A stretch of 64,000 nucleotides of DNA from Spongilla lacustris (Eukaryota > Porifera > Demospongiae > Spongillida > Spongillidae). Both the position numbers and the translations under genes were made by a program. The notes beneath the pieces were generated by a model. The model did not search any database and was not told where the DNA came from. It saw only the letters and a program-made list of their open reading frames with translations. The DNA lies in contig OX442417.1 in assembly GCA_949361645.1 (NCBI GenBank), positions 3,787,026-3,851,025 of the forward strand, in the 5' to 3' direction. Shown here in pieces: positions 22,629 to 32,852 of the stretch (positions are counted from its first letter, which is position 1; each line of letters starts with the position of its first letter).

Positions 22629-23955
22629 AGCGTCGGCTGCATGCATGTGTGAATTTTCAGAATGTTCATTGTATTGCTTAGGTGCATGCGAGGGAGGTTG
22701 GTTTGTATTGATCTTGACATTTCATATACATGTATACGGATTCGAAGCTTTCCGCGTACAGCCATCCAAGTTATAATTATCGGCACACATTAAGCACTAT
22801 TTTTTGCGAGTATGTGCCCGCAGACTTCAAAGTACTATATACATCTGACCGGGCCATTCCACGTCCTGTACACACCCAACTCACGTGTCACATCTCGTGC
22901 ATGATACATACATGTGCGTGCATGTATGTACGGCACACTCGTAGCGAAGATGTATAATTATACATATACATATAATTATACTGCATTTATATAAATTGGT
23001 TGGTATATGTGACGCTTCACCAAAATTTGATTTGACGTCTCACTGCACTATACACAGTATTAACCAAGATCTGTTGGTTTACTGCCCAAGTTTGAATCAT
23101 GTCATTTAAGAAAACAACAAGTTTTTTGAATCTAGAGGCACATATGCAATTCCATCCTCTGGCTTGAACCGTTTGCGGTATTTACAGTTAGCGGCCAAAG
23201 TGGGATGTGTCCATTACCTTAGAAACATTGTACCAATATGTGGGCTTGTAGCAATGTTGCCCTTAATTCATCAGCTTGTCTCCCGCCAAGCAATATCTCC
23301 TTCAGTATGGCCACATTTAATTATAAGGTACACATGAAATGTTAAGTTGGTAGTTGGAATTGAAAAAGGTATACAAATGAAATTGTTGATGTACGATTAG
23401 AGTTGCAAATTAGCAACGAGTAAAAAGTAAGGAAACAAAGATTCATAAATTTATAAATGTAACATACCTTCCGTGGTACTTACATTTGCTGGATAACATC
23501 AGTAGCCGGGGAATAAAAATGTCGTAGTTCCTTGTTTCACTCAAATCCTACATCATCAAATATTTCGTTTCACTCATTTTTATCTAACCTGAGTGTGCAT
23601 GTCTGGCCTCAGTTTTGGAGCGCGATGCGGGTGATAACATATAGATGTGGCCTGGGTACCGGTGGGCACCCGGGCGTTTGGGCTCAGGGTGTGTGTGTTC
23701 TATGGTTTCTGGCCACAAAGGCAGCTACATGTAGCTGCTGACATGTAATATTTTCAAAGCCACATGACCACAAATGGGTATAATGTTTCACAGCTATACA
23801 TGCATAAGGGCACATCTCTATATGCCACCTCTATTGTAAACTAAGCTGTCCTGTAAACTCCTGTTAGTAGTATCTATCCCGGTACACAACGCAAAGCAAT
23901 GGCAAACATCGCAGACCACATCCTTTCAGCAACGAGGGAATAAGGTGCGGATCTT
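22629..23955. other. Spacer without recognisable gene
   Basis: Only short open frames are present. At 23755-23787 there is CAAAGCCACATGACCACAAATGGG, which matches one half of the short palindrome at 55092-55160. Nothing else was recognised. Confidence 0.45.
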
Positions 23956-24087
23956 GTAGTAGTAGTAGTTATGTCCTTACTGATGAATATCACCAGTTAG
24001 TATAGTTGATAAACCAGACTTCAAAGCTTGTTCTGCTTCACTCAAACCAAACAGCATGGTTATAGGAACATGGAATTTAGAGAAGAG
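23956..24087 (+). repeat. Dispersed repeat, second copy (see 13891-14015)
   Basis: Nearly identical to 13891-14015, in the same orientation, ending near GGTTATAGGAACATGGAAT. A complete 91-bp hairpin element follows 30 bp downstream. Confidence 0.85.
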
Positions 24088-24116
24088 TTGTCAAGAAGTC
24101 AGAAGTACAGGTGTTT

Positions 24117-24211
24117 TAGTCTCGTACCCAGACCCAAACATCACGTACAGAGGATGTTATACTGTAAGCGATAATCATTGTTACGTACATTTGGGTCTGG
24201 GTACGAGACTA
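24117..24211. mobile_element. 91-bp hairpin MITE with TA target duplication
   Basis: TA at 24117-24118 and 24210-24211 flank terminal inverted repeats GTCTCGTACCCAGACCCAAA (24119-24138) and its complement (24190-24209). The central 51 bp includes ATAATCATTG. The TA duplication suggests mobilisation by a Tc1/mariner-type transposase. A truncated copy lies at 14085-14141. Confidence 0.88.
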
Positions 24212-24283
24212 CAGGTGTTACTTTTAGGAACTGGAATGCCACAGACATGTACATGTATGCAAACAATGATTGTGATACCATCT

Positions 24284-24510
24284 TACACACTATGTGTGAT
24301 AGTGTGGGTGTACCAATGTGTGATGGTGTGGGTGCAGCAATGTGTGATGGTGTGGGTGTACCAATGTGTGGTGTTGTGGGTGGGTGTAGTATACCACACC
24401 ATCACACATTGCTACACCCGTATCCTTCACTACACCCATGCATCCACATTGCTACACACACCTGCTCCATCACTACACCCACCCACATCATCACACATTG
24501 CTACAACCAT
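24284..24510. repeat. Foldback minisatellite
   Basis: Units of the type ATGTGTGATGGTGTGGGTG run to about 24390. The complementary type CACCATCACACATTGC and TACACCC run from 24395 to 24510, so the two halves form an imperfect long hairpin. Long open frames here come from the lack of stops in the repeat. Confidence 0.85.
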
Positions 24511-25170
24511 GTAATGATGTGCACACAGTGGAGTGTTCACATATCAATGTGAGTAACATTAACATGCGAATGTACAACGGACAAAAGTGGGAACATTGTG
24601 ACTGTAGTAACCTATATGCACACATTTCAGCACAATAAATTGTTGGCCACTTTCAATATGAAATGGTACCAAGTCATAAACCCACCCTAGTGCATAATTC
24701 AAGACACCCAAGTACTAGCTCCATCGGTCACGTGATTTTGATTTTTTTTTTGTTACCTTCGATCGAGTTATGTTATCGAAGCTATAGGCAGTGCCAGTGG
24801 GTCAAGAAAAGAAGCCAGTTTACCGACCCGCGTATCCAATATTAAAACTGAACTCAGCAATCACGGCGTGGTATTAATCAGTATTGTAAAGGACTTGCTA
24901 AACTAACCTCGATGTTCAAATTTATATTGTTGAGTTGGAGGTCCCTATTTGAAGAGTGGAATATCCGTAAGGAATAGACACGCTATTGACCTGGGATCGT
25001 ATGTTTTTCTGGCTCGATCGAATATCCCAATAATAACAGAGCTCATGCGATTGTGACTCAGTAGTCTTTTATACGCGTATTTGGCCCCCTCGGCGCGCGC
25101 TACTCATCACCTGCGCGTCTATTTACAATTACGTAGCGTCTCCTTTAAACCTCACTTTTGATAATTTGAG

Positions 25171-26232
25171 ATGGCTTCATTAGAAGAGAGATTCGTCGCT
25201 GCAATGGTTTTAGGAGCCGTTGGTGACGCAATGGGGTACAAAAATGGCGTCTGGGAGGTGTGTACATCGGGAGTCACCATACACTCAGAGGTGAAGAAAC
25301 TTGGGGGAGTGTCGGCGTTGAACCTAACGCGTAAAGAGTTCATGGTGAGCGATGATACCGTTCTTCACATAGCTACTGCAGAGGCGCTCATCTCCGACTG
25401 GAAGGACAAGGAAACGCTCTTCTGCACCATAGCCCAGAAGTACAAAGATGGACAGAAGGATATGGCCGGACGGGCTCCTGGGGCTGTTACCAAGCAAGGG
25501 GCAAGCATGCTGCGTCCCAAGGTGCGCGGAGGTTATAGAATCCCTTACAACCCTAGAGGAGGTGGGTGTGGTGCGGCCATGAGATCCGCCCCTATCGGAC
25601 TACGTTTCTATCGACCGGAGCAGTTGGATGATCTCGTGGCCGTGGCGGTGGAGTCTGGTCGAATGACACACAACTGCCCAACAGGATATCTTGGGTCTGT
25701 TGCTACGGCACTGTTTGTATCTTACGCCATTCAGAGAAAACCAATTAACTCGTGGGGGAAGGGCCTCATGGATACTTTGAAAGTAGCCTGGAAGTACGTA
25801 GAGGATACGGGAAAGGACTTCGAACAGAACAAAGGAGATTGGGGCTATTTTGAAGAGCGATGGACTGATTATCTTCGAGAAAGGAACCTGACTGATGGTA
25901 CATCAGAACCTAAGTTTCCTGACAAATACGGACCGCAAGAAAGAGATGAATTCTACAAATCCGTTAGCCATAGCGGTAAGGGAGGAGCGAGCGGTCACGA
26001 TGCCCCCATGATAGCCTATGATGCCCTTCTTGGAGCGGGAGCTTCATGGGAAGAACTATGTTTGCGTGGTGTGCTCCACGGAGGGGATAATGACAGTACC
26101 GGGATCATAGCGGGGTCTTGCTGGGGAGCGTTGTATGGGTTTGAAGGCGTGCCGGAGGTGAACTACAAGAAAATGGAGTACAAAGATAGGCTGTTTGCTC
26201 TGGGGCAAGACCTCTGCAAAATAAGTGTGTAG
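25171..26232 (+). CDS. ADPRH: ADP-ribosylarginine hydrolase (ARH1 type)
   Basis: A single uninterrupted frame of 353 residues, the usual length of ARH1 (human 357). The enzyme removes ADP-ribose from arginine side chains in the cytosol, reversing mono-ADP-ribosylation, and uses a binuclear magnesium site. Motifs visible: GAVGDAMGY (15-23), VSDDTVLHIATAEAL (59-73) with the acidic pair D61/D62, GRAPG (100-104), GGGCGAAMRSAPIG (130-143), SGRMTHNCPTGYLG (162-175), and HGGDNDSTGIIAG (303-315) with D306 and D308. These are the metal-binding aspartates expected for the family. The ATG at 25171 starts directly at the conserved N-terminus. Being intronless next to intron-rich MLH3, it could derive from a retrocopy, but the frame is intact and the ARH1 fold is complete. 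Confidence 0.95.
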   Translation: MASLEERFVAAMVLGAVGDAMGYKNGVWEVCTSGVTIHSEVKKLGGVSALNLTRKEFMVSDDTVLHIATAEALISDWKDKETLFCTIAQKYKDGQKDMAGRAPGAVTKQGASMLRPKVRGGYRIPYNPRGGGCGAAMRSAPIGLRFYRPEQLDDLVAVAVESGRMTHNCPTGYLGSVATALFVSYAIQRKPINSWGKGLMDTLKVAWKYVEDTGKDFEQNKGDWGYFEERWTDYLRERNLTDGTSEPKFPDKYGPQERDEFYKSVSHSGKGGASGHDAPMIAYDALLGAGASWEELCLRGVLHGGDNDSTGIIAGSCWGALYGFEGVPEVNYKKMEYKDRLFALGQDLCKISV

Positions 26233-26689
26233 GGCCTATTTCGTCATGCAGAAGAATATAAATACAGGGCCTATAATCTGATTAGACTATAAGTGATGAT
26301 AGTTTAATTTGCTATAGGCTTTTGATTCAGTTTTTGATAAGGTCATATTGTTTGGATATTATGCGGTCTGCTTCCCAAAGGAGGCCATTTTAAGGGCTGC
26401 ATGTGGTCTTCCGATACTTGAAAAGTGTTTTTAAATTTTTTTATATACACAATCATGCATAATGAAATACATATCCAAACCCTATCTGGGCTGATACCCT
26501 CGCTATGAAACCGTTTGTTGCAAAGATCACATTGTGCCCTCCTAACGCAGTCGTCACTTGCATACAAGGTGGCACCACATTCACCACATTCCACACAAAT
26601 TGTCACAAAAGACATGTCGTGCGGCTCGTGAATATCTTTTCTCGATCCAATTTTGAATGATGCAATGTTATGTAATGCAGCCCACAAGA
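26233..26689. other. ADPRH 3' flank without further gene
   Basis: This A/T-rich stretch holds no canonical AATAAA close to the stop. A minus-strand open frame (26343-26687) with CxxC...CxxC spacing (CVECGECGA, CDLC) looks like a possible small zinc-finger fragment, but no neighbouring exon supports it. Confidence 0.3.
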
Positions 26690-26885
26690 GGTCTGTGCCA
26701 CAATCTGTGACCCCCTCTGAGGACCATGGCTATGCCACACCAGTGAGAGTGACAGGGGGACCAAACTAAGCGATGTTCTAGGAATCCTGCACCACAATAA
26801 CATCTCCTGAGGTCTGTGTCACACATCTGTGCATGTGTCATTGTCATGACACACCCCCTCTGAGGACCGTGGCTATGTCTGAAGT
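26690..26885 (-). repeat. Tandem repeat (~145-bp unit), inverted relative to 28250-28410
   Basis: CCCCCTCTGAGGACC(A/G)TGGCTATG occurs at ~26709 and ~26852. The segment between them carries GTGAGAGTGACAGGG, AATCCTGCACCACAATA and CTCCTGAGGTCTGTG, so about one and a third units are present. The same blocks appear in reverse complement at 28250-28410. Confidence 0.85.
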
Positions 26886-28249
26886 TTTGTTTCATAAATT
26901 GCCATATACGTACTTTAGTAAAGATTTTAACTGTTGTTCAATATTATTCATGTAGATGATTTAGGTGATGTCAATTTCTGATCATGACTTGTACAGCTTT
27001 CACCTTTATTTCATGTACAGAGAAGCTGATGTGCAAGAGATAATGGTGGGTATAGTTTGAAGTTAAGAATGTATATATTATTTTGCACCACTAGCCCGTT
27101 GGCGTAGTGTTGGACATCTCCTGCAGACAAGTTAACAAGGGGCTGCAAAACACAACATTTATATGTGTTGGATGAATGCTGCATTGCATGCAGGCTCTTA
27201 ATTGTGCAACACCTTTGCATTTGATGCTGAAGGGTAAGCCACACATAAAAACAGATCCTGTGCCCACTTACATATATTTATCATACAGCAGCAATGGATG
27301 CACAGAGTTTCACTTCAGTTCAGAAGGCATTTGTCAGTCTTATGGATGAACTTGAACCACGTTGTGTTCATCCTTGCAATATGCATGCCTCAAGCCTAGC
27401 TGTAAGAAATTAATATTTTATAAATTATTGATGAATACTTAATAGTCTAATGTATTCCCTCAACTGTGAATTGCAAAATGACTGTGTCAATGGCATAATA
27501 GCAGTGCTTGAAGTACTGTTATCAGGATCAGAGGTATTTCATTACAATACATCCTTTTCTAGCAATGGTTTAGGATTAGCTTATGACAGATAGCACAACT
27601 TTATCAAAGAATTCACAACAACTGTAAATAAAAAGGGTTACATGGCTGTTCAAAGGTAAAAAAAACCCTGCAATGCATTATTTAAATGCAGCTAGATGGT
27701 GCATGATTCTTCAAGTTGGACTATTCAGTGCTGAAGGTCAACTAGTGGATATTAGTATGATGGAAATACTGAATACCTGGCTTGATGCTTTGCTGGATAT
27801 AATGTGCATGTACTCAAAAGTACTGCATGCAAAGAAAAATATTTATAAATGCAAGCTAATTAGGAAATAGCTTTATCATATAATGTAACGGATTTTGTGA
27901 GGCCTGCATGCCACAAGCAATTAGCTGTTCGGGAGTTTCATTTCCTAGCATACTGATTTTGAATTGCAATAGAGTTAAATTCAGTATTCCAGCTAGAAAA
28001 ATAAAAAGCAGAATTAAAGTTCCAAGGTTTTATTGCATGCGAATTTTGTAGTAATTATAACATATTCCAGGGCTTACAACCTTGTACATTCAAGTTCCAA
28101 GGCGGAAAGCCGTCTCTATCAATTATGTGCCGCACTCTAGGTGAGTAATGATCCGGCAGCAAGTAGTGTTTTTTTTTTTTCATACACTCATACAAGTGCA
28201 CCTAATTTTTCATTAAATGAGAAGCTATTGGGGTGCAGGATTACTAGAA
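26886..28249. other. Spacer; possible decayed exons
   Basis: Two short stretches look exon-like on the + strand: one around 27294-27400 (reading DAQSFTSVQKAFVSLMDE before a GTAAG), and one near 27475-27533 (reading DCVNGIIAVLEVLLSGSE before a GTATTT). They are too short to assign, and neighbouring frames are closed. Nothing else was recognised. Confidence 0.25.
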
Positions 28250-28410
28250 AATTGCATAGTTTGGTCACCCTGTCACTCTCACAGGTGTGACATAGCCACG
28301 GTCCTCAGAGGGGGTGGGTCAAGACCATGACACATGCGCAGATATGTGACACAGACCTCAGGAGATGCTATTGTGGTGCAGGATTCCTATAACATCACTT
28401 AGGTCTCTCT
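28250..28410 (+). repeat. Inverted copy of the repeat at 26690-26885
   Basis: GACATAGCCACGGTCCTCAG, GGGGGTGGGTC, ACACAGACCTCAGGAG and TTGTGGTGCAGGATTCCT are reverse complements of blocks at 26690-26885. The two copies are 1.4 kb apart in opposite orientation. Confidence 0.85.
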
Positions 28411-29104
28411 CGTATACAGTGGATAACGTGATAGTTGTCGGTAAAATTTTTTACGTAAATTTTAATGTTCCCTTGAATTTTTCTTAACAGCCAAATCATA
28501 AACTAAAACTATGACTCGGCAGAAATGGTTTGATATTACTAGCAAAAAGGTGGCACGGCAAACAGTAAATAGTTAACGAAATTACTTTGTTATAAGATGT
28601 TTACGTTTAGTGGCCCCTATCCACGTAAAAGCATTTTATTTAATTTCTACGTATCTGATAGACGAACGTTCTTTAAATTAGCAAAGTAATTACAGTTCAA
28701 TAGCACAAATACTTTGGCCGAGTTGGTTTTACGATGCGGTAAAACCCAGATTCGTTTTTAGCATTTATAGCTCAAAATCAGTACCTATGAGGTTAGCCTC
28801 GCCATTTGGTACCGTGTCATAAAAATAACACAGGGAATCAGGGATTCACAAAATTGTCAGAATGTGTTTTGTCTACGCGTGTGTTGTTTGATTCTAGTAT
28901 TACAGATAACCTTGCTGTACAAAATATGAAGCCAACTGGCCATTTTTGTTAGTTTGCAAACGAATCACATTAAATCGTGACGCAAAAATGGTATTCATTT
29001 TCGGCTAATGGACGAAGGATTGGTTGACAGTGACGGTGGAGGCCGTTTATCCCACGTGGAGGAAACTGCTTGTATGAGTCGGTCATCATGGTCTGCAAGC
29101 GTAA

Positions 29105-29478
29105 AAGCAGCTGGCATTTGGAAGTCGCTGCAGAAACGGCCACCCAGCAGCGGCGGATCCAGGATTTAGGGGGGGGGGCACGGGGGTGTGTGTGGCAAGG
29201 GGTGGGGCGAAGTTGTAGGCAGGGCCGCCCCGGTGAGGGTGCGGGAGGGGGGGGGGGGGCACGTGCCCCGAGTGCCCCGCCCCCTTGACCCGCCGCTGCC
29301 CAGGGGAAACCCTCGCAGTGCATACGACGAGAAGCAGATGATCAATGCAACCAAATGTAAATCCATCCGTACTCCTGCAGGTTTTTAGATTTGGCTGCAT
29401 TGGTCATCCACTTCTCCATGCACTGCGAGGGTTTCCCCTGGGTAGCCGTTTCTGCAGCGACTTCCAAATGCCAGCTGC
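29105..29478. mobile_element. Large palindrome interrupted by a nested 151-bp element
   Basis: The left arm AGCAGCTGGCATTTGGAAGT, CGCTGCAGAAACGGC and CCAGGGGAAACCCTCGCAG is mirrored at 29408-29478. The centre is near 29372. In the left arm the sequence is split at 29148-29298, whereas the right arm is continuous. Coding readings in this region are palindrome artefacts. Confidence 0.88.
29148..29298. mobile_element. 151-bp nested MITE with CCCAG duplication
   Basis: The left end is CAGCGGCGGATCCAGG and the right end GACCCGCCGCTG (inverted repeat CAGCGGCGG plus TC). CCCAG occurs immediately on both sides (29143-29147 and 29299-29303). The opposite palindrome arm has CACCCAGGGGAAACC once (as CCCCTGGG reversed), which is the empty site. 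The interior is extremely G-rich. Confidence 0.85.
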
Positions 29479-29479
29479 T

Positions 29480-30779
29480 TTGGGTAGCCGTTTCTGGAGT
29501 CAAAGGTCCGAGCATAATGGAAGAAGATGTAGAGGACACTGATATCATAAAGGAGGATAAAGAGGTGAATCTTTTGCAAGATCAATCCTTGGGTATAGGG
29601 CAAGAAGATTTTATGGTGAATATTGAGCATATAGGCATCCACTGGAGAATACGGCAGGTGGCAATGGCCAACTTGAAGAAAGTTGTAGTGATGGTGACGA
29701 GATGAGATCCAGTCAGTGATGATGACCTAGCAAGGTGAAATGAAGAGAAAATATGCACTGACGATTTTCAAGAAAGGTAGGCCTACAGTAGTGGAGATGC
29801 ATGACCAAGAGAATGTTGTACTGCACTCTTGACATGGTTGATCATGATTTTTTGTACAGGAACTGTATAGCTCAAAAGCATAATGGTTGTGTACATTGAA
29901 TTGGTAGTGGCAAACAGCGCCTCTGAACGTAAACCACAAAATAGTTAGATCTATAGGATCCCAAATACCAAAATACCGTAATGTTCGAATGTGTTCTAAT
30001 TAGCAACCTAATGTCCAGCTCGAAACAGCCGTGGGTGGCTGCTAGCCTTAAAGTAATTAGCCATACCGGCGTCCAACTGAAAAGGTTTTTTTTTGCAGTT
30101 GAAACTTGTAATTGATCGCAAGAGATGGCCGATGTCTTTCGTAAATTAACTCTCAAAGCTTAAAAGGCCCCACATGACAGTATTTTACAATGAAGGTTTC
30201 CCCTTTAACTCTTTGTCAAGCTGAGTGCCATGCATGTAATTATCTGTGCCACCACTCATAATCTGGATCTTTAAAGTCATGTGTTGATCAGAATTCATGC
30301 GAGATGATCTGCGCTTGCAACCTTATAAGTACATGGTTACTACGAAGTGTGTTTCTCAGTCCCGTGAACTCCATTAATATATTCGCATGACTTCTCTAAT
30401 GGTGCACGTACATGTTTAATCACTTGGAAAAGGAATCTCAGTGTAGCCCATGGACATCAATAAAGTACATCATGCATGCTAAAAGGGTTGAGAATTGCTG
30501 GCCAGTACATTCCCCCACCCCCACCCTCACCACCCCCACCCTCCTTCACCTCCATAAAAATGGCCTGCGGTTAGTAGTTGCAACAATATGCACCAGGATG
30601 TACTTGACAGCTTGGGCCTGCATCTCTATATGTGATTAGGCATGCTGTATGTATATAGATTTGCTTAAAAAAATCACTTTTGATACAAGCATTTCCAATA
30701 CTGCCAATACGACACAGTCAGTAATTTAGCTTCCTTCTTAACTGAGACAGAGTACCCTGAAATCAGTCAAAGCACATAT
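29480..30779. other. Spacer without recognisable gene
   Basis: Acidic short open frames near 29520-29700 have no recognisable domain. No other structure was seen. Confidence 0.35.
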
Positions 30780-31040
30780 AGAGTTAACAAAGGAAAGCTA
30801 AGCAAAATGTTGAAGCTGCTCAAGAAAAACAGAAAGCAGATTACAACAAGAAACATGCCTATATCCAACTACACGCAAGAAAAGGAAAGAAGGCAAATTG
30901 GATTTCCGATGGATTGGGCCTTATTATATCATGAGGAATTTAGGAAAGGGGTCTTTTTATCTCTTGCAAGAGGAATCTACCTTGAAGGAGAGAAAAGCCA
31001 ATGGTGCTCACATCAAACCATACATTGCTTGTAGTACTGC
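30780..31040 (+). pseudogene. Retrotransposon integrase C-terminal relic
   Basis: Reading from about 30788, one frame gives a QEKQKADYNKKH segment followed by an RKGKK stretch. After a frame change, the rest reads as a GPY-type module (PYYIMRNLGKG, then ANGAHIKPYI). This order matches the end of integrases of Ty3-type LTR elements. The frame is shifted and contains stops. No reverse transcriptase or LTR was found next to it. Confidence 0.6.
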
Positions 31041-31208
31041 ATAAAGAAAAAATCTCAGAGCCAGCTTCCAGAAAAAGAATTGCAGACATTGTATCTATTG
31101 CTTTTTGCTCTTTTCTGTCCTTGGTGTATTAATTTGTGTTCAAAAACTGTATTTATGGTAATTCGTATTGAACTCAGGGCAATCCAGCGAATAGCAAACT
31201 GTCCTATA

Positions 31209-31398
31209 GGACATATTACTCCGGAGTAAATTGTCCTAGGACATCTTACTCCGGATTAAATTGTCCGCGGGAAGAGAGTTGAGATAGGGACAGTTTACTC
31301 CAGATGGGGACAGCTTACTCCGAAGTAACTTGTCGTAGAGGGACAGGTTGCTCCGGAGTAAAGTGTCCTAGGACAACTTACTCCGGAGTAAATGGTCC
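31209..31398. repeat. Tandem array of 28-bp palindromes, GGACA..TTACTCC type
   Basis: Full units lie at 31209-31236, 31239-31266, 31308-31335, 31341-31368 and 31371-31398. A half unit is at ~31288, and degenerate halves run to ~31435. The left half is GGACA-nn-TTACTCC and the right half GGAGTAA-an-TGTCC. Neighbouring full units start exactly 30 bp apart. The array ends about 480 bp upstream of the next start codon. Confidence 0.93.
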
Positions 31399-31817
31399 GG
31401 GCGGACACTTTACTTCGCGGACAGCTTCCTCCGTGACAGGACCGTCTTGAATCTATATAGGCGGCTAACCCGCCAAACCGCCAACATGACCGTATTGCTA
31501 AGGTACGGTCAGTGTTCGTCCGTGAACGTGACCGGGACAATCCGGTACGGTTAGCCGTGAACGTGATAATAGCTGCCAGCGGCATCACTGAGTTTCATTG
31601 CATTGAAAAAAATTATGTCTCGTCCCCTACGTAACAAGGAACTAGACCCTTATTACAGCATGACACATGGCATTGGAATTTAATACACTTGCAAATACGT
31701 GAATACGACCAATTAAAAATACTTAGTTAAGGTTGTTAACTTTTCACACCTATTCGACGCATAGCAATAATAATACGGTAAAGGTATGTAACTATAGCAC
31801 GTGCCCACCCTCGTACA

Positions 31818-31825
31818 TATAAATA
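31818..31825 (+). promoter_or_regulatory. Possible TATA box of the SnoaL-like gene
   Basis: TATAAATA lies about 60 bases upstream of the ATG at 31882, in the right range for a core promoter with a short 5' UTR. The surrounding DNA is A/T-rich, so chance occurrence is possible. Confidence 0.35.
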
Positions 31826-31881
31826 ATAATACATATACATAATTTCGCTATTCTGTCTACGCCAAAATAATAGTAGGCGCA

Positions 31882-32343
31882 ATGGCATCCAGTATAGACC
31901 GCGTTGAGTGGATTCGTAGGTTCTATAAGCTATTGGACGAAGATATCACGACTAACAATCTACAGCTGGCAAAGGATTATTTTGATGAAGAATCTATGTT
32001 TCGCTTAGCAAACAATCCCGAAGTCATTGGACGCACCAACTTTTTTGAATTCTTGAAGAAACTAACGGATTTCTTCGAGGGTACGGAGCATACTTTTGCC
32101 AATATCCATATTGTCCATGCTGATTTGGTCATCGTCGAGGGCTTCGCGCGTTACAAACTGCATGGAGGTAAAATGGCCGATTTCTTTCCTTTTTGTACAA
32201 TCGTCGAGTTTCGCGAGCGATCCAATTTCGTAAAGCACTTCAAAGCTTTCGCCTGCCAGACTCCATCGTTCGTCCAGAGTGGCTTCGACTTCACAGCCGA
32301 TGAGGAGGGCAAGATGGTGATGAAGAAAAGAGTAATAGTGTAG
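31882..32343 (+). CDS. SnoaL/NTF2-fold small protein
   Basis: A single intact frame of 153 residues without introns. It starts with a helix-rich segment (DRVEWIRRFYKLLDEDITTN), then YFDEESMFRLANNPEVIGR, FFEFLKKLTDFFEG, and the strand pattern HTFANIHIVHADLVIVEG, ARYKLHGGK, FFPFCTIVEFRE. This alternation of one long helix, an acidic loop and four or more strands fits the cone-shaped NTF2/SnoaL fold, and the length is typical. Such proteins bind small hydrophobic ligands or act as isomerase-like enzymes, but no catalytic residue set can be named here. There is no signal peptide or membrane segment. The start is supported by a TATA-like box ~60 bp upstream and by the next in-frame ATG lying well inside the fold. 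Substrate unknown. Confidence 0.75.
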   Translation: MASSIDRVEWIRRFYKLLDEDITTNNLQLAKDYFDEESMFRLANNPEVIGRTNFFEFLKKLTDFFEGTEHTFANIHIVHADLVIVEGFARYKLHGGKMADFFPFCTIVEFRERSNFVKHFKAFACQTPSFVQSGFDFTADEEGKMVMKKRVIV

Positions 32344-32477
32344 CAGTGTACATATTGCGCGGGCTAGTTATATAGTATGTAGTAAACAGGTCCAGGGATT
32401 ATGTACGTGTATAGATGATGTATTTCCAGTACTAGCTAGTACTGTCATGCAGTGTGTGGTGTTGATAATACTATACC

Positions 32478-32620
32478 CACGAACTCGCGTGCATGCAACT
32501 CTGTTTTACTCAGTCATGAGTTTTTGTAGTGAAGTCCAACCCTCGACTATGCCGTGGCTAGTATTCCGACGTGTGTCAAAAAGGGTATAATTAGAACATT
32601 CTCTTTATGACATTGTATAC
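32478..32620 (+). repeat. Dispersed repeat, copy B (partner at 1030-1210)
   Basis: GAACTCGCGTG, CTCTGTTTT, GTAGTGAAGTCC and CTATGCCGTGGC occur in the same order as at 1030-1210. The copy is shorter, with several gaps. Confidence 0.65.
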
Positions 32621-32829
32621 CGGAATAATGGCGTCAATAAGCCCATTATCTCAATGCACAGTTCGGAGTGATTTTTTAACAACCACGACACAACACAGGT
32701 CCTATTCAAGTGTGCATATGACTTCTGCACAGAACCGTACCTAAGACGATGGCAGCTCTAATTGTTTACGCTGATGGGAACTGAAGTAATTTTTAATACG
32801 CGCACGCTCACGCGCAATCAATGCGGATA

Positions 32830-32852
32830 CCCCCCCCCCCCCCCCCCCCCCC
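32830..32852 (+). repeat. Poly-C tract
   Basis: Unbroken run of about 23 C on the + strand in an intergenic position. Confidence 0.95.

Noticed and set aside
29070..29400. Overlapping Gly/Pro-rich open frames on both strands
   Set aside because: They derive from the G-rich nested element and the palindrome arms.
31209..31398. CRISPR-like array of 28-bp repeats
   Set aside because: Units are palindromic, imperfect and separated by 2 bp, with no spacers and a eukaryotic context.
31295..31588. Minus-strand frame with repeated CPR/YSGV motifs
   Set aside because: It is the translation of the 28-bp palindrome array.
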